Assembly (NCBI RefSeq): GCF_023343835.1
Contig: NC_064437.1
Coordinates: 4,106,001-4,170,000, forward strand
Direction: 5' to 3'
Source: Lagopus muta
Taxonomy: Eukaryota; Chordata; Aves; Galliformes; Phasianidae
Length of the DNA: 64,000 bases
The translations under genes were made by a program, and so were the position numbers. Shown in pieces: positions 36,501-48,700 of this stretch. The notes below the pieces were generated by a model. It saw only the letters and a list, made by a program, of their open reading frames with translations, ran no database searches and was not told the origin of the DNA. Each line of letters begins with the position of its first letter. The stretch's first letter is position 1.

Positions 36501-39500
36501 ATTTTACAGACCATCCAATAAAATGGGAGGATGAGAACTTTGCTGATTTTTATGGCCACAAACCCTCTCTGCAGAGCATGGGAAGAGATAGGACCCCACT
36601 GAGAAAGTGGTTTTTCCTGCTCTAACTCCTGGAAGCACCCATAACAATGCATTTTTCACACAGAGGGTGATGACACACTGGAACAGGTTGCCCAAGGAGG
36701 TTGTGGATGCCCCTTTCCTGGAGTCGTTCAAGGCCAGGCTGGATGTGGCTCTGGGCAGCCTGGCCTGGCAGTTGGCGACCCTGCACATAGCAGGGGGTTG
36801 GAACTGATGAGCATTGTGGTCCTTTTCAACCCAGGCCATTGTATGATTCTATGATTCAATACCCGCCGTGGTGTGCAGAGGTTTGCTAGAACCACTGTGG
36901 CTCTGAAGCAGGCAGAATGTGAACTGTTCCCCATGAATATCCTGCCTATACAGGAGGCCAGGAGCATTAGTGAGAATAATAGGGGTGGATGCAACCATGG
37001 AGAGCCTCTCACTGGGAAGCTGTTTGGGGACACATCACAAACTTAACTCGGCACTAATCCAGCATTAAGCTCCTTGTCTGCCTCCCTGCTGATGCTGCCA
37101 GCAGGAGATGTACTCCCCATTGTGAAATGAATAAGAGGTTACTAGATCAGTGGCCCATTACATTTAATCTTGTTCTGTGATGGGATCACAATAAAAATAC
37201 GAAATGATCTGCTCGGCTACACTTTCATTCGTTATAGTGGCAGAGTTTCTTCAACTGCAGAAAGCCTTACCTCAAAATCAATAATAGCTGGATTATATTT
37301 TAATGACCTTCCCCAGCGCCGATACGTGTTGCTATCCCAACTGCTTAAAGGCCGTGCACTGTAAGAAGTATCTCCACCTTTAATCCGGACAATGATATCT
37401 TCCACGACTGGATTGTTGCTCCCAGCATCTGAGAAGTCAGCTAACACACATATATTTAGTTACCACATCTACACAAGAAACTGCACAGTTCAATCATCAT
37501 AGGGACTCTCAGTGAGTGGTACCAGTGATGGACTCCCAAAATTAAAGGATGCTCCATTTCTTTCTGCACTGGCAGGGTGAACCCTCTGCATTGTTATAAC
37601 GTGGTTGGTGACAAGTTAAGCACTGACAAATGCCCAAAGCTGGTAAGACCTAAAGAGACTGCACTTTTCTGGCCTTTATGTCTGCTTAGCATGGATGCAG
37701 ACCTCCTTGTCTATCAGTGGGGTTTTCTGCTTGTTATGATCAGCTTTAACTTATTCAATAGACACCATTGTTGCCCTCTCTGGTCCGGCATTGGCCCCAT
37801 GGGTCACAACAAAGTCTCCTGCATGTTTGATGACACATGGGACATCTACAGAGGGACTGGAGCCACGGGGCAATTCCAAGGGAGCATGGGGGCTTGGATC
37901 TGGTTTTTATGTCTCCCTGGTTCATCCCTGCCCACCCTGGGGTGGCTGAAGGGACTGTAGCTCACCAGTCATCCTTTCACTCTACTTACATTTACTACTT
38001 CAATATCTCTCAAGAGGCACCCGCTCCTGGAGAGGGGGGACCCGAATATGCTTTTTTCCCACCTTGGGTCTGAGCTGTGTCTTGGGCTAGCACCAGAACA
38101 CCTTCTATACCTTGTAACCCTATCTTAACCCACAGGCTCAGGGACAAAGGAATGGAGCCATGGACTGTATCTTAGCAGACAACTATCCCATCACCATACC
38201 AGCATTCAGAAGCTGTTTCTCTGCGCAGACAGAGAGAGACACAGATGCTTCCCAATGCAGCATAAGCTTTGTGGCTGACATGCCCACTGAGAGGCCAAAA
38301 CAGGTGGTTACTTCTTCATAGCTGATGTCTGTGAAGCAACAATGCAAACAGTAAATGCAGTGATTAGTACTGAGTGGAAGGTTTTCATTTTCCCACTTGT
38401 GTGCTTCATATCAATGAGGAAAATAGTCAGCTAATTACATTGCCTGTTACTCACAGGCTTATTCCAGGCAGAGAATAGCCTTCAGCCTCACAATGGCAAA
38501 GCCAAGCATTCATTGGGGTGTATTGGACCATATTAGATGAATAGGGAAACTTCCTTACCATTAAGTAGTTTCCTTCTTATTAAAAGAAACAGAATATCTT
38601 AACACAAGGCTTCAAGCATGTATTTCCTTCTTTGGCCATTTATTTAAAATGGAAAAGATTTTGTAGTTTTTGTTTGTGGGGTTTTTTTTTGTTGTTTTTT
38701 GGGGTTTTTTTGTGTGTGTGTGTTGGTTCTTTTTGGTTCCTTCCCCCCCCCCTCAAAGACTAACTTATAAATAAAGTAAAGCAAAGCTGGGAACAGCAGC
38801 TGAAATCAACAGGTTGTTGCTAATTTTCCCAAACTAAGGATCTGACCAATGTATAAGCAGCACCTTCAGCAGTCACTTGCTAAAGCTTTGTCTGCTGAAA
38901 GCTACAAAAGCCTTATTGCATGCTGCTGTTATAGTGCTGCCACATACATCACCTGAATATGTAACTGGAGACCCATGAAGTGACTGCAGAGGGGAGAAGC
39001 AGACTAATGAGGTGGTTTCACTAAGGTAAGCAATGTGCATATTTCATATGGTGTAGTTTTATGTGTATGCTTCAGTCTGCTGCAAATGTAAAAATGTCTT
39101 CTGGATTAGTTAAGAAATCTTTCTGTTTCGATTAATATGGGTATTGTAAGAAATAGGTAACTTTCACGATGCTCCTTTTGTCAGACACCTTGCTCTTCTT
39201 GGCAGGATTTTTGCACTGTGACTTAGTGGTTTAATGGTTGATGCTCCAGTTAGTTGAGCCTGACCCAGAGCACTGAGTTTGCCTTACTAGGGAGCAGCAC
39301 ACTCTCTTGCTTGCCTTTAAAACATGAGTAAAAACTGCTGTTTTTCTGTCCCATATGTCCTAATGGGGAGGTGGGGAGTTGTGCAGGGTGTGGAGATGCT
39401 CACTGTCTTCACGTATGCGCTCAGTGCCCTAGGAAAGGGACTTCAAGTCCTGTTCCTGAAGTGACATTCCTGTGAAACCCTCTGAAGGCTTCATAGGGAA

Positions 39501-42500
39501 TTACATCTCCATGCAAAATGGAGCCCTTGAGGAAGATCAAATGGATAACGCACTGTTACTTGCAGTAAAGTGCTCAACAGTTGTAAGTGCAGTGGGTAAA
39601 GTTCACTCACCCAAAGCACCGTGAGTGATTGCTCATCTTAGTGTTGGAGGGCCATAAAATTAAACTCGAGGAATGCCCTGGTTAATTGATTTGCTATGGT
39701 TCCTATTGAGTAATTATGTTCAGCAAGGGTCTGTCAATACAATTTGCTATTGGTTGCAGCAAGATTGGGTCTTGATAAATGCAAAGTGGTTATCATTGCA
39801 AAAAGATGGTCATAGAAAATATTGGCACTTGAGGGAGGAGCCCTGATAGTTTTTTATGTTATGTAATTTGCAATAGCTGAGTGTGCTCAAGATTTACTGC
39901 TTTGTTTTGAATTAATCAGAATATATGAAGACTCTTTCTAATTTACTCTGCACATAATGTTTCTCCCATAAATGTTCTTGTAATGTGGGAACACATTACA
40001 TTATTTTCAGCTAAATAATAGAGTCATAACAATCTATTTTTAAAAAAGTAATGAAAAATATTGATGGCAGAGTAACAAGGGACCTTATTCTGACATAAGC
40101 ATTTGTTTAATTCACTTGTGGCCATGTTCATAGAAGGAAGTCATTGCAGTCTGAAAGCTAGTGATGGGTCCCACTGCAAAACTGCAGTCCTGAGCCCTGC
40201 ACAAGTTGGTTGTGGTCTGTTTGTGTGTGTCTTAATGCAGAAGGTGATCTCATTATCAAAATTCAGGTTTCTCAGGTGCTTGAAATGTAGCTCATGTGTA
40301 TGTTTAGATGTCTCAGTGACCACCAGATATTTCTCATTTAAGCAGAGCTCAGCCTAGGGATTTTATTTCCTGGGCATGACTGGCTCAGTCACCTGTCCAC
40401 AAAAACAAAAGGATTGTTTTCTCCTCCAAAGCATTTAATGTGTAGCTTCCTGGGCTAGTTGGATTCTCAGGATGTATGGGTGGATCTAAAGCAGGAGTTG
40501 TGCTGCTCAGCCCTGCTTCAAACTCATTTTTGGAAGCCCTGGTTTTCAAGATTTGAGAGCTTTATACCCTGATCCTGACCATCCCTCAGGGGAGTTGAAT
40601 AAATCCTCTTGCAAATACAGCCTTCAAGCAAGCATGGCGGTAATCGCCAATGGAGAGGCCGCTTTTTCCTCATGGTTTTGCACAGTAGCTTATCAGCCAC
40701 TGCAGGTGGTCCTTCTGGGTCTACATCATATGATGCAGAGTGCTGCTGATTTGATAAATGTGGCCTTTCTAGCAGAATCTGAGTTAGATGGAAATTACAC
40801 AAACGTGCTCCATTAGAATGAAAATTACATCTCTACTGGGGCACATTTTTGTCTTTTGCTGAACTTCAGCATCCTTCTTCCCTAAAAAAGGGCATCTTGT
40901 AGCAATAAATATACTCCTCAGATACATAATAAACACGAGAAAGTAAAATAATAGCCTGCATCCACATGTGCTTGATTAATTCTTCCTCTGAATTTGGCAG
41001 TCTGTTTCCTGATGAATCACTTGCCAAGACTGTGTTCACTTCTATGTCCCTCACTCTGCAAAGTGAATGAATGATTTGAAGAGGCATCATGTTTCCAAAC
41101 ATTGCCATTTGAGGGATTCAGAAAAAAATCTCTAAATGAGTAATTTCTTGCAGAAAGATGGCATGGCTAATGCTAGCTATGCAGTATGTAGTTATCCTAG
41201 TGCTGGTGGTACCAAAACATTTCAGATTGGAGAGCAGAGCCATGGAAACTGATGTAATTTCAGCAATTTGCACCTGCTGTCTCAATTCAAATTTATTTTG
41301 ACCTGAATTTCCATAGGGGCATAGGTACCCTCAGCAGAGGAGAGTGGTGATATTTAGGTAAATATGGATCTGTTGCACTATTGTCACCTTTGCAAAAGTT
41401 GGCCATCTGTTTAGTGTACTCCATGGTACCATGTTACTTTTGTTCTGCATCTTATGTTTTTGATTAGGTAGAGAGCTGGAGAGCTTTGGCTCTCTGGTAA
41501 TGGCTATTTCTACAGTCTAGGTATCTGCAGTGGATGTTTCATTAAATGAGATTTAGAGGTACAGCTCTCCAGCCTTGTATGCTCTAATTTGTTGAGAACT
41601 GGAGCTGACAGAGCTCTGGTAGTCTTTGGATATGACACTAGCCAGAGTAAGATGCTGAGCTATTGCCAAAAGCAATGGGTTATTTCCATTTGCAGAAAAT
41701 TGAAGCCCTCATTTTTAGGATGCGAAAGTGTCAGTGGGCTCTCATTCTTTACTTTGGATGAGTTTGCAATCCTTGAGCATCCATAAGGTGGCCAGAACTA
41801 AGACCCTAAGCAAGAGAAGAGGTTTAGAGAAGACTAGTAAGTGACCCTGGAGAAAGAGAGAAAAAGATACTCGGATTCCTTATTAAACTACCAAAAAACC
41901 TCACCCAGATTATTCTAAAATGAGATCAGGAAGAACATTTTGTGACAATAAAGTTTCTCCTCTGCTATGCATCAAGTAGTATCTTGTGAAGAACATGTGA
42001 GTACTCATACCCCAGCCCCACTGCATTTTGGGGATTTTTGGTGGATGTATGTCTATCCTGTGATGAGAAATAGGCTCTCTTTTCCAAGCTGGCTGCTAAT
42101 GAGCATCCACCCACCAAGGAGCCACCAGATATGCTGGACTGGACCTATTCCGTGATCTACAGGTTGTTAAATGCCTGGTTTGGAACAGAAAGTTGTGAGC
42201 AGATAAGTACTTGTGTCATTCTAACCTTTTCGTCTCATTTCTTCTTTGTTAACAACGAGGATGTACTCAAGGTCGCCTCCCATAGTGCCAGATGCCATGA
42301 AATGGGTGCCATAGTCATTGATGAATTTGGCATACATGCCATAGCTGTAGATATCTGGAAGGTCCCGCAGGGAGATGAGCGTGTCTTCATCCAAAACTAT
42401 ATTGTTCCTTCTCATCTTGAAACGGGCCGTCTGCACGTTGGTCGCAATTCTAATGAATCCAACATTCTGCAAGTAGAAAGGAGCTGACAATCAATATTCA

Positions 42501-45500
42501 TGGAGGGGCTGGGGGAGGGAAGGTCATTCCTAGTTCTCCAGCTTGCGGGGAAAAACCTGAGTATGACTGTCAGTACGTATTGCAGGCTTGAAGGCAGTCT
42601 AAATTTAAACAAAATCAGTGGTAATTCTACTTATTTTTTTCCAATGTCTCATTCTTGTGCGGCTGTGTGAGGTGGAGGGCAGTGTAATGGTTTGGATGGT
42701 TTGCGGGTTTTCTTTTATGTGCTGAGCTCTGCAAGATTCTTCCTCTATCCTCTATTTCTGCTATTTCCATTTTTGTTATTCCCTTTTGTATTTTGACAAC
42801 CTTGATGAGGCTACAGGAGGATACCCTGTCTGGGAGGGGAGTATTTACTAACCTAACAACATATTGGATCTAACAACATATCCATGGCTCCTCTTCCAGA
42901 CCAATCATTGCCTCAGACACAATGCCAGTGCAACAGAAACAGCCCCTTAAATGATTCCTCCCCTAACAGATCACTGTTCAGCTGCAAGTGAATCTAGACA
43001 AGTGCTCAGTAAGTGCTCTAGTGGTGCCAAATTCAAGCAGGTTAAGGGCTTCTCAACTTGGAAAGCTATCAAAGTAATTATCCTTTATAGTTTGCTATCA
43101 GCAACCAAGAAAGGAGACAAGTCTTAGTATATGTGGGAGATACTAGCATTCATGTTATTAGATGGGGGAAGAAAGTGTCGCAGCTAGACAAAAATGAGAA
43201 AAGCTTGTGGGAAATAAGCCTTATTATTGGAAGCTCTTATTTTCATCATGTTTCTTGAACCTCTCTTCAAGAATAGTGCATTTGCCTATCAGGCAGCTTG
43301 TATTAATTAGAACAAGATATATTTTCTAGTGGAGATCATTCCCTGGGGACTACTGTTTTGATCAACATCTTGGTATTTTTTCCTCCCTCATTGCTATCTC
43401 TTGTGTTGTTGTTTTTTGTTTTTTTTTTTATATGTGCTTAATGTAGCCATGAAACAGGATGGGGTGGGATGACATGTTGTGGTACTTGGTAATTCAATTT
43501 CATTTTTCCTCTCTGTTTTCTAAAATGTAATAAGAACAACAAACAGGATTGCTAAGGATCATATATTTGCAATTATGTGAACAAATTAATGTACAGTTGC
43601 TATGTGTTTAAAAAAAAAAAAAGTAATTAATAAGCAGGCAGAAGTTACAACTGGACCATGCAATGCACAGATGAGATGGCTGGTGTGTATGCATTGCTGA
43701 TTTTTATTTTTATTTTTTTTTACCTTTGCAGTATATTCTGTGAAATTCTTCAGGGATCCTTTGCCACGTGATAAGGTGAAGCCGAGGTTCAGTTTGAAAT
43801 CTATTTTTGTAGGCCCAATCCCGATGGTGAAACCCCCTCCTTTGGATTTACTACTTCTGAGGGCATCAATCAGATCTTTTGAATCATCGTAAAACTCAGA
43901 AGAGAATCCAGAATCAGCATGAGCCTAAAAGTGGAAGGAGCACACATTAATTTCTCATGCGTTTTCCTTTTGAATCTTTCCCTATTTCTTCAAGGAGTTG
44001 GTCATACCTCTGTTGAATCCAGTGATGCTCCTGATGGTGTCAGTGCTGCCTTATCAATGAGAGCAGAATAAAGAATGCAGCCACATGATATTTCATTTGG
44101 ACGTGTGTGGGAAATGCAGATAAAGCCACACATCTTGCTTCATCAGTCCACATGCAGGGGAATGGCTTGTTTTTAACTACCAGAAGAAATGCCGTAACAG
44201 GCAAAGCTGCTAATGGTGCCTATCAAGCCAGCTTGACAATTCTCATTATAAAAACTCTCCTTCGGTATCCTTACAGCTCTACCAAATTCTGACTGTTTCG
44301 AGTGATGTTTTTTTTTCTTTCACCCCACTCCAGCCTGCTTCAGGAGGAATTTACTTAGGAAAAAGATTCTACAGCAGTAATCCAGCCACTTATGAGCGCA
44401 AAGTTAGAAAATAAACATTGTTCTGCCCATGTTTTTAGAGAAGTGACCTTTTCCATGACAGCTCTGCTTTGCTGGCGTGTGGAACTCAGCAGCCCTGCTG
44501 AGCTCAGGCTGTGCCACTTGCTGTCTCTATAAAAAGCCAGATAAATTACAAACACTGAAAAAAGACATCTCCATGGGTTATGAGTGTCTTCCTAGACTCT
44601 GGTGTCTGAAGACAGCGTGCATACGGGGCTTGTAGATAAGGAGAGGAGTATTGCCCCTCTTTGAGCTGGTGGCTAGACTATCACCCTCAGAATTCAGACT
44701 AATGTTTCTTTTAGCCATTCCAAGGGCTTAAATGCTTCCAAGGGTTGAATTGCTAGCATTGTTCTCATTTTACTTATGGTCAGCTTCATCCCTGGAGAGG
44801 CAAATTTCTTCTGCAAGCTCTACAGGTCATTAATCTGAGCAAAACTCAGAATTTAGAGAGGAAAAAAGAATTATCTTGGCTTTGTCTAGAGTAGAATAAG
44901 AAGTGGGGATGCCTGGATGATAAAGCACATCAGTACCTTGATGTGCCATAAAACTGCTTTTATATCACTAGTTGTCAATTGCCTTGGGGACAGCTGGAGC
45001 AAGGTAATTTGAAAGACAGCATGCAGTGAGTTGTCTCCTCTGATATAATCTGCATAGTATCTTTGCAATAAGTTTGGCTTTTTAGCAAAGGAAATATTGC
45101 CAAATTTGACCATCCGAGTACTTACCAGGAATTGGTATATGTGGAAGTTGTAAGGCTTGAGGAAATACTTCTCATCATCTCCATAGTACAGGCGTTCACA
45201 CGTGGCATCATACCTCAGTGCCCTCCACTCCCCATTGTAGACAGATTCACAGTGACCTCCCAGAAATTTAGGATCATATATGTACCTTCCCTCCTCTTGT
45301 GTTAGGATGTTGTATCTTTTGGAAGAAATACCATTCAGAAAGTTATCTTTAACTCCTGTGTTCTTTTTCCAGCAGAGTCTGTTGCTATTTCTGTCCTCTG
45401 CTACAGTGCCACACGTATCCATTCTTACATCCAACTTGAACCTTAAGCAGCAACCATCTTCTGAGAGCTGAGTCTGCTCTCTCCTTCCCAAAGCTAACAG

Positions 45501-45712
45501 AAGGCAAACAGCCATTTTATTTCCAGACACTGGTTTGGATTCAGATACTAGAGATAGAAGTCCATCCCTGTGAGTACAGTTGTGGAAGTCCCAAGTACTG
45601 GGCTTCCTCCAGTCCCAGTGAACCTTTCGAGACCTGGTGCATCTCAAAATATTTCCTGGCTTCACTGTAAGTGTTGCCTATCTTATTTTCATCTCCTGCC
45701 TTTAGTAGTGGT

Positions 45713-45769
<57 letters not shown>

Positions 45770-48700
45770 TTCAATGGAGTTAGTGCCCTCCCTGGACTTG
45801 AAGTCTCCTATTGGTTTGCTAAGTTAATCATTTCCTTACACCTCCCTGTTCCTGCTCCCAAGCCATCACAGTGCTGCCCTCTGGATTACTGGGAATATTA
45901 AGTAACAGGTGGGGTTTCAGTGGCTCAAAATGAAAGCATTATTCAAACTAGACAGCAGCATTGCTCCTCGCAACAGGGAATCATCTGTAAGAAGAAGACA
46001 GTGCTATTGCTTTTGTGCGTGTGTGTTCTGCAGAGGAAACAAATCAAAGCAGTATTGAATGCAGTGCTCAGTGCAAATTAACATAGGTCACGAAGAACTT
46101 TGGATGCCCCCATGCTCTGAGCATTTTTTTCTTTGACTCCAGAGCATCGGGTCAGACAGGTTGGAGAATTGCCCAATGAATAGCCATACAATATGACAGC
46201 CACGCTGTCATATTGTAGCTTGTGTTCTCCAAATGGTACTAAGTAGCATCATGCCTAAAACACAAGATCTAGGGCAAAAGTGCCACAGTAGACAACTTGA
46301 CTTAAAATTCATTCTAGATTGTTTTTTTTCTTCATATTCTGTGACAAGAAAAAAAAGAGGAAAAACATAATAGAATAAAACCTTTTCATGCATACAAGTA
46401 CTTTCTCCAGCTTATCATCATCTGGTGCTCAGGCTCTCTGCTCTGACTCTGTGCTTCGAAGTCCTAAATCCTGGAGTCAGATATTCTCTCTACAGATGGA
46501 AGTCTCTGCAGGATGCTGCATTTCCAATATCTACTGTTTCCTTTAGTATTTGCTCTTATGAACTGGTGAAAGCTGTAAGTTAACTGGACCCAGAGAGTAG
46601 TAAAGAAGTGTGGCTTCAGGGTGGCTGAGGCAAGCTCTGGTAGTAAACCTGAGAAGAACTGGAAAGAAAACTTGTGCTGAACCCTCCAGCCTCCACACTG
46701 CTACCCATGGTAACAGAGGGCTGGTACTCCCCCTTGGGTTTTTCATGGCATGGTATCAGTCCATGGAGCACTGCTCTTATTAAGGACGGGCGATATAAAC
46801 AGCCCTGTTTTGATTGCTGAAGTTGCAGCTATTGATTAATTACTCACCCTCGTGCTGCTTTTTCAGACCCTGGGATGGGGAACAGATTGCCACAGGGGCG
46901 TTCAGTATCTTCATCTTCACAGTCATTCTCATCAGACCCATCTCTGCAGTCTGTATTGCCATTGCACACAAGATGCCGTTTAATACAGCGACCTGGAGTG
47001 CACAGAGAATTGTTTTTCCACCTTCAGGAACCCTTTTTGCATTTGCTTTGGTGTTTGGTAGCTATATTTCAGTGCCACAAGAAGCCATGCTGTGTGGTAA
47101 ACACTGCACTCTTCCATCAGGAGCTTATAGCAACGATTATAGCTCAAGAATGAATGTTTGCAGGAGCTGCAGCTTGAAAGAGCTTTTGTTTTGGGGGTGA
47201 GGAGAAAGCCTTGATGTGGCAGTCATGTAGAGAAACGGTGCTGTGGATGAAGCAATGTTGACCTGCTTTAGCTGAGAGCTGGATGGGAGGGAAGGGCTTT
47301 AAGCTGTGCCCTGGGAGGTTCAGGTTGGGTAAAAGGAAAAACTTCTCTGAAAGAGTGATCAGGCACTGGCACAGGCTGCCCAAGGAGGTGGTGGAGTCAC
47401 TATCCCTGGAGGTGTTCAAGAGCTGTGGGGATGTGACACTGAGAGATACGGTTAATGGGCAGTGCTGTTAATAGTTGAAACGTAACATGGATGGACTTCT
47501 GCTCTGCCCACCCAAAAGCTTTGGCTGGAGTTTGAGTCCAATTCACTCACCACTCTCCTTGCACTGGAAGTCATTCCCACAGCTTGGAGCTCTGGCACAG
47601 CTCTTCCCAGCACTGCAGCTTTGCTCATCCCAGAGGGGCCCCTCGCAGCGCTGCCCTCCAAACATTGCTGGCTGCAGCAGTGTCCGGTGCCGGTGCTGCA
47701 CAAGAGAGAAACATCTAATTTGTTTCCCTCAGATGGACGTAGATAAAATTACAGCACTGATCGTGAGATGTTTCTAATGGGTTATTAATGAGGATTTCTG
47801 CTTTTAAACCTGGGGGGGTGAGAAGAGCCAAATCATTTCCAGATTAAAAGCACGGGAACAAAAATACAGGGATATGAACTCGTCAGAAAGCAAAATTATG
47901 TCAGGTATTTGAAAATGAAGACTTGAATTATGAAGGCGTCTGGAATAATATCAGAATTTGAGAACAGGAACTGATGAATGAAGGCTGCTTTGAATTTCTT
48001 CTCATTAGAATATTTGCATTAAGAACCAGGGGATCCATAATTAATTCTGAAATTGAAAAGGGAGAAAGTTTTGGCCAAATATTCTGGCCTGGTTCTTCCA
48101 CCTTTTGCTTTGGTTTGGTGTTCTGCAGCTCTGCTGCCTTAAATTTATTGCCAGTTTACACCAAAGCAAGAGCCTCTCTACGAGAAGAGCACCTCCATCA
48201 TGTTTGGGTGAGTTTACAGATGCCTCAGGATGATGAATATGTATCATATGTATAATTAATGTGTGTACATCCTCAATACGTGCACATCAGAAGATAAATG
48301 CATACATTACAGTGGAGTCTTACTTTTCTCCCTTGGCAAGGGAAGCAATCAGTCCATTCCGACCACTGGCTCAGCTGACAGTTGACAGGAGCTGGAGAAC
48401 TTGCATCTCTGATGCTTCTTCTAAAGAGAGGGAGAGGCAGTGTTCTGAGGGCTTTGAAGATGAGCTTTATGAGTAAGATCTGTGTGTTCTTCCAATAGGA
48501 ACTTATTTTGTATGAAATGAGAAGGCAATCAGTGCCAGCTTCCTTCCTGAGAGAAGGCAACCAACCCTTTCCAATAGGCTTTTTCCTGAGGAGCACACCA
48601 CAAAATCTGGGAATAGTTATTCTTGCCATCTTGATCTGAAATCTATTTATTTCACTTCTCTTTAACACAGTTCTGAACCTATGGTCAGTACTTTGGCAAA

